A stretch of DNA of 7,940 bases from an uncultured Gammaproteobacteria bacterium (GCA_913041025.1 CAJWGQ010000131.1:1-7940); one strand, 5' to 3'. Positions 1 through 5,876 are shown, counted from the stretch's first letter. The notes: a model not told the origin generated them from the letters alone. Translations and numbers: made by a program.

Positions 1-1
1 C

Positions 2-136
2 AATGGCAAAGAGAGTATTCAGATCGAAGACGACTTTGTTGTGATGAACGCGGTTAGCCGCGGCGCAAGAGCCTATGGCTGGCCGATAAGGTGCAGGCTC
101 TTGCAAAAAAAACCTTATCGTGCGCTCCGACGTTAG
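2..136 (+). CDS. Possible C-terminal end of an unrecognised protein (5' partial)
   Basis: Frame 2 is open from the left edge for 44 codons and stops with TAG at 134-136. The first part (IQIEDDFVVMNAVSRGARA) reads like ordinary protein. The tail is basic (RCRLLQKKPYRALRR) and coincides with the interleaved inverted repeats at 65-120, so it may be a run-on of a disrupted gene rather than the native C-terminus. I do not recognise the family. The gene would converge on the hydrolase that ends at 186. A minus-strand frame is also open here without a clear start, so the strand assignment is uncertain. Confidence 0.3.
   Translation, partial: NGKESIQIEDDFVVMNAVSRGARAYGWPIRCRLLQKKPYRALRR
65..120. repeat. 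Interleaved inverted repeats, possible H-type pseudoknot
   Basis: Two perfect inverted repeats interlock. Arm A is GCAAGAGCCT (65-74) with its complement at 95-104 (10 bp). Arm B is CGATAAGGT (84-92) with its complement at 112-120 (9 bp). The order A-B-A'-B' is pseudoknot topology. On the plus strand the connecting segments are 9 nt (75-83), 2 nt (93-94) and seven adenines (105-111). An A-rich third loop is typical of real H-type pseudoknots. A 7-nt loop across a 10-bp stem is tight. It is not a standard terminator in either orientation, because no T-tract follows the stem. A template-switch scar would give the same pattern. Confidence 0.6.
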
Positions 137-185
137 AGGGAAATTTATAGTTTCCAGCAATGGCAGTTTTAATCTATGCCCACTC

Positions 186-1538
186 TCAGAGAGAGTTAGA
201 CGCGGCTGAAGGATCGTCAATATGAAAATCTAACCACCAACCCAAAAGTTTTTCCTGCACCCGGTATAATGGGCTGTGCCCAGGAAACTTTGACGGATCG
301 TCTGAAACACCGGTGATTATGGCCGCTATTCCGTTTCCAGAATCCGGGTCGAGCAGCGCAAAACTCAAAACTCCATACGCATTCCCCAGGTGGCCCAGCA
401 TCAAACCAGGCCCGTTTTTGAAGCCCCAACTGCCCAAGTCAATACGATGAACCGAAAGCCCATAATCGCTCATCAAACCATCTCTAGGCCCGTTTGGCTT
501 GGATTCTCCTGAGCTTCGACCATTATCACCACGACGATTGAGAGACCATTCTGAGGAGAGCATAGCATCCACCGACAAGGAGGACAGGATCTTCCTTCCT
601 CCTAATTCGCCGCCCCTTGCTAGCATACTGAGTATCGCTACTAAATCTGAGGCACTCGCACGCAATCCGCCCTGCGGAGAAAAAAGGCTCGCGTTGCTAC
701 CAAGTTTGTACTTATCTAAAAAGATCTGAGGATCATTTAAATTTTTCATCCCATAAAAACAATCTGGGCTATCGGCATCAACTTGCGACAACCAAGGTCC
801 CAGGGGGCTCCAAACTCCAGCAGAATCTCGTTTTCTATAACCCGCAGCCAACTGATTAGCGGCTATAGCACAAGGATTAAAACGAGCCGTTATGTTTAAC
901 GGAGTCAGCACTTTTTCCGTCATATATCGATCAAACCTCAGTCCAGATGTCTTCTCGATTAGTTCAGCTAATAGCCCAAAATTTAAATTCGCGTAATAGA
1001 AATACTGCCCTGGTTTTTCTTTAACGTTGGACGCCCAGTGTGACCCCTGGCCCCAGAGATCACTTTCCGGAGCAAAAAAATCACGGAGCCTTCCTGCTCC
1101 AGCGGGAATAAAATAACCCGTTCCGTCGCGGACAGATGAGGTGTGCGAAAGAAGCGACCGAATCGTAATTGGCAGATTTGGAAAATTTGGATTTCGCAGC
1201 CGCCACCCCAGAAATTTCGCCGCTTCTTGATCCAGATCTAGTTGGCGAGCTTCGACTAGTTGTAGCACACCGATTGCAACTAACAATTTAGAGATTGAAG
1301 CTACCCGAACCTTGTGATCCGTCCGTAACGCGCGCTCTTGCCTTGGCGTAACAAGAGCATCACCGAGAGCAAATTCTTTCCATAATGAGCCTTTCCTCAT
1401 CAAGCTCACCTGCAGACCACTCAATGCAGGAGTCACAGGAGTCCCTTTTACCAATGATTCTAGGAAGTCGTTAGCACGAGGGTTAATCCAGGCGAATATT
1501 AAGCAGATTAGCAGCAAGGTTCGACTAATCTCAGTCAA
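186..1538 (-). CDS. Serine hydrolase of the beta-lactamase / penicillin-binding family (S12, class C-like)
   Basis: The 450-residue protein has the three active-site motifs of the family: S81-I-S-K84 (nucleophile and general base), Y182-A-N184, and H383-L-G385 in the KTG position. The stretch ITIRSLLSHTSS (125-135) is typical of this fold. Residues 6-18 are hydrophobic and suggest a signal peptide, so it probably acts outside the cytoplasm. Family members hydrolyse esters, D-amino peptides or beta-lactams, and the sequence does not tell which. Having HxG rather than KTG favours an esterase or peptidase over a true beta-lactamase. The start is TTG at 1538: an in-frame TGA lies just upstream, GGAG stands 9 nt before it, and this start supplies the signal peptide. 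The lipoprotein gene 85 nt upstream is on the same strand. Confidence 0.88.
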   Translation of the reverse strand: MTEISRTLLLICLIFAWINPRANDFLESLVKGTPVTPALSGLQVSLMRKGSLWKEFALGDALVTPRQERALRTDHKVRVASISKLLVAIGVLQLVEARQLDLDQEAAKFLGWRLRNPNFPNLPITIRSLLSHTSSVRDGTGYFIPAGAGRLRDFFAPESDLWGQGSHWASNVKEKPGQYFYYANLNFGLLAELIEKTSGLRFDRYMTEKVLTPLNITARFNPCAIAANQLAAGYRKRDSAGVWSPLGPWLSQVDADSPDCFYGMKNLNDPQIFLDKYKLGSNASLFSPQGGLRASASDLVAILSMLARGGELGGRKILSSLSVDAMLSSEWSLNRRGDNGRSSGESKPNGPRDGLMSDYGLSVHRIDLGSWGFKNGPGLMLGHLGNAYGVLSFALLDPDSGNGIAAIITGVSDDPSKFPGHSPLYRVQEKLLGWWLDFHIDDPSAASNSL

Positions 1539-1623
1539 TTTTAATCACTCCGTCGTAGATAAAGAGTGACAAAATCTTTCGTGTTCTGTCTTGCCATACA
1601 AACTACTTTTCGAGCGGGGCAGC

Positions 1624-2004
1624 CTAGTGATGTGGTGTCGACCACTGAGGTCTTTCTGGTCTCTGTGCAGAACCGATATTGGTTCTTCGAAGCATCTCCT
1701 TAGCCTGCTGGCGCTCCCTTTCTATTTGCGCTTTTGTTCTACAATCCTTTTGTTTTCTGTTACTGCCAGTGATTTTTTCTCGCTTACACACTATTTCAGA
1801 GACAGAAGCGTCTGCAACCTGAGCAACCTTAGTTTCGGAGACAGAGCTTGATTCGGTTATTGCACAACCGGATAGATTCCAGATTGCTCGAAATATAATA
1901 AGGCCGCTCAGTGGAACACAACCGCCCTGAAGAGTTGATTTATGCACCGCAACATTCTGACACTGACTATCCCAGATCAATCCCAAGAGATTCAACTTCT
2001 TCAT
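1624..2004 (-). CDS. Small lipoprotein with a CKREK-TGSN-CRT motif, signal peptide interrupted
   Basis: A 126-residue protein of unknown function. Residues 73-105 carry a motif I recognise from small gammaproteobacterial proteins: C73-KREKITGSN, then C88-RTKAQ, then a charged helix. The two cysteines may pair. L44-S-G-C47 is a good lipobox, but it sits 47 residues from the start, much too far for a lipoprotein signal. The first 11 residues (MKKLNLLGLIW) look like the front of such a signal. Codons 10-12 (ATC TGG GAT) and 41-43 (ATC TGG AAT) are near-identical, 93 nt apart. Removing one unit would give MKKLNLLGLIWNLSGC, a complete short lipoprotein signal. I infer an in-frame insertion. The gene starts 21 nt after the hydroxylase stop and may be cotranscribed with it. 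Whether the product is still exported is doubtful. Confidence 0.7.
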   Translation of the reverse strand: MKKLNLLGLIWDSQCQNVAVHKSTLQGGCVPLSGLIIFRAIWNLSGCAITESSSVSETKVAQVADASVSEIVCKREKITGSNRKQKDCRTKAQIERERQQAKEMLRRTNIGSAQRPERPQWSTPHH

Positions 2005-2025
2005 CTATCTTTACTAATTTGATAA

Positions 2026-3063
2026 CTACAGATCGGTGAGACGTTTGTCGGAATAAAAGGCCAGCATGAGCTGATCTTTTATGGAAAGGCGAACACCCTT
2101 GCCTGCGCCGACGTGTCCCACTTCAGCATCGCCGCAGTAAGTGCCGAAGACTCGGTCCCAAAAAATAATGTCGCAACCGTAGTTAGAATCTGCCTGCCGG
2201 CGCTCCAGTGCATGATGGCAATGATGCTGCTGTGCTGTAGCAAAGAACCAGTCCCATACAGGCATAGACACCATAGGCAAGTTGGCATGGTTAAATTTAC
2301 CATTCCACATCCCAAATGCCGCTGAAACGATGAAAACCTCATCGCTAGCACCCATCAGAGCCAAAGCCATTGGGGTACCGAGACCGAGCGCCAGATATTC
2401 GAGCGGATGAGTACGATTACCGCGCATGGCGCTCATCTTAGTCAGATGGTGATGCGTTGCGTGCATACGCCACCAGAACAATGACTCGTGCTGAATCCTA
2501 TGCAACCAGTAGTAGAAGAAGCTGGAAGTAAAGCGGATAACCAGCATCGCTCCTATTAGCCCGAGTACAGTGGTGGGTTCGAACTCAATCTGCAGTGGAG
2601 ACATATCACGCAGGGCAAGGAAGCCATCAGAAACGGGTGTTTCATAGAGGTCGGAAACGATAGGCCCCCAAAGCAGTCCCCCCGAAGCCATCCAGAAAAC
2701 GTCTTCTGCCAATTCGTCTGGCTTGAGCAACCAGGACTTTTTCTTGGCCCAAAAACGTTCAGCTATCAGCAAAAGAGGCGTGGCCGAGACCGCAACAATC
2801 AGGGTCCATACTCGGTAATACTCTCCTCCCCACTCGTTGACCAACATAGCAGCGACAAGTAACACGGAGCAGGCAACCAGAAGCGGCTGGGGCAACGCCC
2901 AAAGAACTGCCTTCCTGTCCCATTTCACTTTACTGCCTTCGGTGATGATCCCTTCTTCGGTGCGCATTATTGGCTGCCCGGAGGGGCCCGTCTCAGGGGA
3001 TGAGCTGTCCACCGGGTCAAGCGGGTTAACTGTATTGAGAGAGTTGATAGATTGATCAGCCAT
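2026..3063 (-). CDS. Fatty acid hydroxylase / sterol desaturase family membrane di-iron enzyme
   Basis: The 345-residue protein has the full histidine set of this superfamily: H188-RIQ-H192 (HX3H), H201-AT-H204-H205 (HX2HH) and H280-HC-H283-H284 (HX2HH), plus H219 and H259 between them. These bind two irons for O2-dependent hydroxylation of a lipid C-H bond. Hydrophobic segments lie at about 53-75, 83-101, 165-186 and 223-250, placing the enzyme in the inner membrane with its histidines on the cytoplasmic side. The first 50 residues are hydrophilic and longer than usual for the family. The substrate (fatty acid, sterol, carotenoid or other lipid) cannot be read from the sequence. The ATG start has GGAG about 10 nt upstream. 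It lies 73 nt downstream of the pilin-like gene on the same strand, and that gap holds a 12-bp palindrome. Confidence 0.9.
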   Translation of the reverse strand: MADQSINSLNTVNPLDPVDSSSPETGPSGQPIMRTEEGIITEGSKVKWDRKAVLWALPQPLLVACSVLLVAAMLVNEWGGEYYRVWTLIVAVSATPLLLIAERFWAKKKSWLLKPDELAEDVFWMASGGLLWGPIVSDLYETPVSDGFLALRDMSPLQIEFEPTTVLGLIGAMLVIRFTSSFFYYWLHRIQHESLFWWRMHATHHHLTKMSAMRGNRTHPLEYLALGLGTPMALALMGASDEVFIVSAAFGMWNGKFNHANLPMVSMPVWDWFFATAQQHHCHHALERRQADSNYGCDIIFWDRVFGTYCGDAEVGHVGAGKGVRLSIKDQLMLAFYSDKRLTDL

Positions 3064-3102
3064 TATTAGTGCTCCAGAGCTTGTTACCCGATGGTTAGAG
3101 TG

Positions 3103-3114
3103 AATTGATCAATT
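3103..3114. promoter_or_regulatory. 12-bp palindrome upstream of the hydroxylase gene
   Basis: AATTGATCAATT is a perfect palindrome 40 nt upstream of the hydroxylase ATG, in the 73-nt gap behind the pilin-like gene. On the minus strand a weak promoter-like pair (TTCACA, 16 nt, TAACCA) surrounds it, so a repressor site is possible. AT-rich palindromes of this size also occur by chance. There is no second copy in the window. Confidence 0.2.
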
Positions 3115-3136
3115 GTGAACTGCATTTTTTGATGGT

Positions 3137-3565
3137 CTAACAGGCGTCTTTAGCGCCACATGTCCCAGTTGTTGACCACTCAACTTCTCCGTCCTGGATC
3201 TTTGGGGTGAGAATGTAAGTTACCCCATCGAGGTCGGACTCATCCTTCATCCAAGTCGCAATGATCCGGCTGTCGATGATCGAAAGTCCGTGAGCCTCTT
3301 CAGAAACAAGGACCTCATTAGGCAACCCTGCTTCTCCACTATCGAGAAAATCAACGCCGGCAACGTCCCCAGATAGGAGCGAAGCCTCTATCGTTTCCTT
3401 GATAGGGTCGGCCATATCGACTAATTCGCTATAGCGAAATTCAATACTCAGATCTTCATAACGGTCAAAATTTCTTACCATATAGATTATAACTAGTGCA
3501 CCTATGACGCCCGCAAACGCGAATCGGGCCAGTCGTTGTCGCTGATCAGGCTGAGTGTCACCCAT
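3137..3565 (-). CDS. Membrane-anchored pilin-like protein (type IV pilin C-terminal domain, no prepilin leader)
   Basis: The 142-residue protein has a basic start (DQRQRLAR), one membrane helix at about 13-30, and a soluble domain. Its end resembles PilA-type pilins: a beta-strand segment LSIIDSRIIATW (94-105), DGVTYILTP (113-121), then GEVEW130 and two cysteines, C136 and C142, the last being the final residue. In pilins this region forms the disulfide-bounded D-region. The prepilin peptidase signature (G, then F/M-T-L-I-E) is absent, so it is probably not cleaved by PilD and stays anchored by its helix. It overlaps the upstream two-helix protein by 8 nt (ATGGGTGA), so the two are translationally coupled. 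A role in pilus assembly, or as a non-polymerising paralogue, is inference. Confidence 0.72.
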   Translation of the reverse strand: MGDTQPDQRQRLARFAFAGVIGALVIIYMVRNFDRYEDLSIEFRYSELVDMADPIKETIEASLLSGDVAGVDFLDSGEAGLPNEVLVSEEAHGLSIIDSRIIATWMKDESDLDGVTYILTPKIQDGEVEWSTTGTCGAKDAC

Positions 3566-3869
3566 GCCAATTGGATGCTCGGGACTTGTCGGTTGAGGAA
3601 CTGTCTACTTTCTCGCCGACACCGTCACCAAAACCCAGAGAGCCCAACTGGACAACCGCCCAGGCCATCAGGATAACGACGACCGCACCGATAAGTTTAT
3701 TTTTGCCTTCGAATTCCAGGTAGCCCCAGATGGGAATACAGATAGCGATCAAAGCAAAGCCCATAACCAAAGGAGGAATTTCTCTCCCGGCGATTTTCAC
3801 AGTCCGTTCGAGCTTAATCTTCTTCAACAGGAGATCAAACTTATCTATGAAGTTATGCCAAGTTTCCAC
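3558..3869 (-). CDS. Two-helix inner membrane protein, unknown function
   Basis: I do not recognise this 103-residue protein. Residues 1-30 are amphipathic and basic (KKIKLERTVKIAGRE), helix 1 spans about 32-50, a short charged loop EFEGKNK follows, helix 2 spans about 59-77, and the tail is polar. Both ends are probably cytoplasmic. The start is GTG at 3869 with AAGGGG upstream, though the spacing is long at about 10 nt. The first ATG (codon 36) lies inside helix 1 and is a poor alternative. Its stop overlaps the start of the pilin-like gene by 8 nt, so the two are probably made together and may form a membrane complex. Confidence 0.65.
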   Translation of the reverse strand: METWHNFIDKFDLLLKKIKLERTVKIAGREIPPLVMGFALIAICIPIWGYLEFEGKNKLIGAVVVILMAWAVVQLGSLGFGDGVGEKVDSSSTDKSRASNWHG

Positions 3870-4004
3870 GTCTGACTACGCCCCTTTTTGAGACAAAAGA
3901 TAATAAAAATGCACCGAACCTATGCGCTAAAGAGCGACACGGCGCTAAAAGCCAATAAAGTCGTTCCATTGCGTCAGGTGCAGCAATAACCGTGCCGATT
4001 TCGG
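3870..4004 (-). promoter_or_regulatory. Probable promoter region of the two-gene membrane/pilin-like operon
   Basis: This AT-rich gap precedes the GTG start at 3869. On the minus strand TATTAT (complement of 3900-3905) resembles a -10 box about 30 nt before the start, but no convincing -35 box stands 17 nt upstream. The octamer GCGCTAAA occurs twice as a direct repeat (3924-3931 and 3942-3949), 18 bp apart, which could be a regulator site. A GCCGA-TT-TCGGC hairpin lies just beyond the stop of the broken ORF at 4005. No other gene is visible here. Confidence 0.3.
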
Positions 4005-4292
4005 CTAGCGGCTCTTGATGTACACCCCTTCAGTTTTCCTATGGGACTGATCCCAGGCAGCAATGAGATCTGAATTCATTCCAAAGAAAGACGGAGTGCC
4101 GGTCTTGACAACCTCACCACTCCCGTTGTCCTTTCTTAAGACGCGGCCTTAAAGGCGGTAGCGGGTGAAATCTCCTCGCTCGCCCTGTGCGATCCAGACT
4201 GACGCAGAGAGGCTCTCGTAGACCTCGCAGGCATAAGTGCTCAATAGGAGACCCGACAGAGAGAAAACAATACTGAGGTGCGAAAATTGCAT
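4005..4292 (-). pseudogene. Broken small secreted-protein ORF (in-frame TAA), or a 47-aa secreted peptide
   Basis: On the minus strand an ATG at 4292 opens a frame beginning MQFSHLSIVFSLSGLLLSTYAC, a credible signal peptide with possible cleavage after A21. The LSTYAC site is a poor lipobox. The frame reads 47 codons to TAA (4149-4151), ending RGDFTRYRL. The same frame then stays open for another 47 codons, through GRVLRKDNGSGEVVKTG and WDQSHRKTEGVYIKSR, to TAG at 4005. This reads as one 95-residue protein interrupted by a nonsense codon. A different minus frame (4114-4323) is also open but looks less protein-like. No strong ribosome binding site precedes the ATG. Family unknown. It lies head-to-head with the second pilin-like gene and upstream of the membrane/pilin-like pair. 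Confidence 0.4.
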
Positions 4293-4316
4293 GGTGATTT
4301 GAGCCTGCATTAATAC
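4287..4316 (+). promoter_or_regulatory. Possible promoter of the second pilin-like gene
   Basis: TTGCAT (4287-4292), an 18-nt spacer and TAATAC (4311-4316) make a weak sigma70-like pair that would start transcription near 4323. The -10 box matches the consensus poorly. It overlaps the start of the minus-strand broken ORF. Confidence 0.25.
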
Positions 4317-4337
4317 GAGTCATTACTAGCTACAAAA

Positions 4338-4889
4338 TTGGAATTCAATTCATTGACAAAACCACAAACAGATAACCGGAAGCGGAGGCTGACAACCTCA
4401 GAGATGGTCGTCTATCCCATGATAGTAGTCACGCTCATTGGAGTTGCCTTCGGTTTCTACCACAACTCCAAAATCGAAGACGCAGTCGCCGCTGCCGTTG
4501 ATCTAGGGCTGGAGCAACAGCCAATTATTGATGAGTACTTCGATAGCTTCGGCGAGATGCCGCAGTCCGAAGAGGACATCAACTTGAGCTCTTTCATTCC
4601 TGACGGAATTCTCACCGGTGTCGAATACCGGGCTGGTGAGTTGGGGGTGCCTGCTACCGACAAATTACGCACCGGAACTCTGAGAGCTCTGGTCGATATG
4701 ACCGAATTTGGTACACGATTTGAAGACACTGAATCTGCCTTCCTCCTAATTGCGAGGGCCCAGAGCGACGGCACTATTCAATGGAACTGCACAGCGGACC
4801 TGGTCACAGTAGAGGCTTTGGACAAGCGCTACTTGCCAGAGACCTGCAAAGACAACGAGGATGAAGAAGAGGAAGATGGCGAGGAGTAA
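4338..4889 (+). CDS. Second membrane-anchored pilin-like protein with an acidic tail
   Basis: The protein is up to 183 residues. A basic stretch (NRKRRLTT, 13-20) precedes one membrane helix (24-41), followed by a helical region and a PilA-like D-region: DGTIQWNC (144-151) and LPETC170, matching the W-x-C ... LP-x-x-C ending of type IV pilins. As in the other pilin-like protein, there is no glycine/FTLIE prepilin site. Residues after C170 form an unusual acidic tail of mostly Asp and Glu. The start is unclear: an in-frame TAA at 4311 bounds it upstream, and candidates are TTG at 4338 (no Shine-Dalgarno sequence), TTG at 4353 (GGA 10 nt upstream) and ATG at 4404, which would remove the basic stretch. 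It is divergent from the membrane/pilin-like pair at 3137-3869. Polymerisation into a pilus is unlikely without the conserved leader and Glu5. Confidence 0.75.
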   Translation: MEFNSLTKPQTDNRKRRLTTSEMVVYPMIVVTLIGVAFGFYHNSKIEDAVAAAVDLGLEQQPIIDEYFDSFGEMPQSEEDINLSSFIPDGILTGVEYRAGELGVPATDKLRTGTLRALVDMTEFGTRFEDTESAFLLIARAQSDGTIQWNCTADLVTVEALDKRYLPETCKDNEDEEEEDGEE

Positions 4890-5139
4890 GAACCGGAAGA
4901 ACGCAGTGGTGATAGAGATTACAAACATTCCGTGGATTGACCCAGCCACCCTAACGGCGGGCTGTTCAAGGACTCGTTCCGGAGAATGAGTTTCTACGCA
5001 CTTAAAGCAATCGCTCAGTCGCCAACCGGGTTTCGCTGAGCCTAAATAGTGGTTCGCATCATCCCAGATATAAACATTGGTGCTTGCTCCAGATTGGGTG
5101 AGCATCCATATCCCGAAACTACTCTATGTATGGGAGAAG

Positions 5140-5167
5140 TGGCGGAGCGGACGGGATTCGAACCCGC
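5140..5167 (-). pseudogene. 3' fragment of a tRNA-Ser gene (probable att site remnant)
   Basis: Read on the minus strand, this holds a T-arm (GCGGG, TTCGAAT, CCCGT), the acceptor 3' strand CCGCTCC, discriminator G and CCA. No matching 5' half, D-arm or anticodon arm lies upstream on that strand. The implied acceptor GGAGCGG with discriminator G fits tRNA-Ser. It matches the intact tRNA-Ser(GGA) at 23 of 28 positions, but the T-stem differs on both sides of one pair (C-G instead of A-T), so it comes from another serine isoacceptor. Tyrosine integrases commonly recombine at tRNA 3' ends, and an integrase remnant lies 50 nt away. Confidence 0.8.
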
Positions 5168-5216
5168 TAGGATTCGTTATTTACGTCATAGCTCGACAAC
5201 AGCGCTATGGTGATAA

Positions 5217-5348
5217 GGCTCCGATATGAAGACTATCCAGCGATTAGGTGGGTGGGAATCAGAGGCTGCAATGAGCCGGTATCTACACGCTACAACCCCC
5301 GAGCTAGCAACAGCTGCTAACAATCTGTCTAAGGTGCTCTTGCAATGA
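5217..5348 (+). pseudogene. C-terminal remnant of a tyrosine recombinase (phage/island integrase)
   Basis: The 43-codon open stretch contains M-K-T-I-Q-R-L-G-G-W and then S-R-Y-L-H, the end of a tyrosine recombinase catalytic domain. The tyrosine of RYLH is the expected nucleophile, and GGW fills the place of the usual LGH. The frame is closed upstream by TAA at 5214-5216, so about 85-90 percent of a normal integrase, including the Arg-His-x-x-Arg part, is missing. It lies next to the tRNA-Ser 3' fragment, as expected for an integrated element that has largely been deleted. The stop overlaps the next small ORF as ATGA. Confidence 0.8.
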
Positions 5349-5419
5349 GCAATTTTGACAACAAGATTATTAAGTCGTTGGAAATTCTCGAAGGGCTTGC
5401 AACCCTTGGAAAAAAATAG
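5345..5419 (+). CDS. 24-aa ORF overlapping the integrase stop (ATGA)
   Basis: ATG at 5345 overlaps the integrase TGA and encodes MSNFDNKIIKSLEILEGLATLGKK (24 residues, given here in two parts: MSNFDNKIIKSLEILE and GLATLGKK). It is helical and charged. The overlap suggests it was translationally coupled to the intact integrase and survived with its 3' end. It may be a relic with no function. No family is recognised. Confidence 0.35.
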   Translation: MSNFDNKIIKSLEILEGLATLGKK

Positions 5420-5420
5420 G

Positions 5421-5449
5421 AAAAAGTGTCTAACCCTAAGGGTAGACAC
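5421..5449 (-). terminator. Rho-independent terminator for ffs-tRNA-Ser
   Basis: On the minus strand, GTGTCT (5449-5444) pairs with AGACAC (5431-5426), with further pairing inside (ACC/GGT and one bulged base). TTTTT (5425-5421) follows directly, with a second T-rich run further on. It lies 55 nt beyond the tRNA-Ser 3' end and is the first good terminator for the ffs-tRNA-Ser transcript. Confidence 0.75.
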
Positions 5450-5503
5450 CTGAAAAATGCTCTACACCAAATAGGTAACTAGTTGATTTATATATTTTTA
5501 AAT

Positions 5504-5592
5504 GGCGGAGAGAGAGGGATTCGAACCCTCGAAGGCTTTTACACCTTACACGCTTTCCAAGCGTGCGCGATCGACCACTCTGCCACCTCTCC
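5504..5592 (-). tRNA. tRNA-Ser, anticodon GGA
   Basis: An 89-nt class II tRNA with encoded CCA. Acceptor GGAGAGG pairs with TCTCTCC, the discriminator is G as usual for serine, the anticodon loop is TT-GGA-AA (anticodon at 5557-5559) between CACGC and GCGTG, there is a long variable arm, and the T-arm is GAGGG-TTCGAAT-CCCTC. It reads UCC and UCU codons. It begins 10 nt after the end of the SRP RNA on the same strand and is probably processed from a common transcript. Confidence 0.96.
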
Positions 5593-5602
5593 GTATCTTA
5601 AA

Positions 5603-5711
<109 letters not shown>

Positions 5712-5876
5712 CGGAAGGAATGGTAACCGAAACGAATTATCAAGTCCTCTAAATCTGTGGAAGTAGGTATTCTGTGATCGCTGTATAGAACCAAAGGTTA
5801 TTTGGCTAGGCGGTTCCGTGCTAGTTGGTTCTAGTCTGGAACGCTACACTACTTGGTTAAATAAAGGGAGAAATCA

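Noticed and set aside
182..196. ACTCTC-AGA-GAGAGT hairpin at the end of the hydrolase gene as a terminator
   Set aside because: The stem spans the stop codon, but no T-tract follows it on the minus strand.
1591..1851. Plus-strand 86-codon ORF
   Set aside because: It is antisense to the conserved CKREK-TGSN-CRT part of the lipoprotein, which fixes the coding strand.
4114..4323. Minus-strand 69-codon ORF
   Set aside because: It overlaps the 4005-4292 frame, is rich in Arg, Pro and Leu, and has no signal or recognisable motif.
4746..5105. Minus-strand 119-codon ORF overlapping the 3' end of the second pilin-like gene
   Set aside because: Its hydrophobic middle is the antisense of the acidic tail codons of the pilin-like gene, and 144 nt of antisense overlap with a better-supported gene is unlikely. 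The first 60 residues, outside that overlap, look fairly protein-like but match nothing I know, so 4890-5139 is left unannotated.
5186..5449. Minus-strand 87-codon ORF
   Set aside because: It is antisense to the integrase remnant and runs into the terminator hairpin.
5153..5529. Direct repeat GGGATTCGAACCC at 5153-5165 and 5517-5529 as attL/attR of one element
   Set aside because: The shared 13 bp is the conserved T-loop region of tRNAs. The flanking stem bases differ in a compensated way, so the two copies come from different tRNA genes.
5800..5860. Promoter for the flavin monooxygenase
   Set aside because: TTGGTT and TACACT are present, but the spacing is 14 nt, too short for a sigma70 promoter, and no better pair was found.
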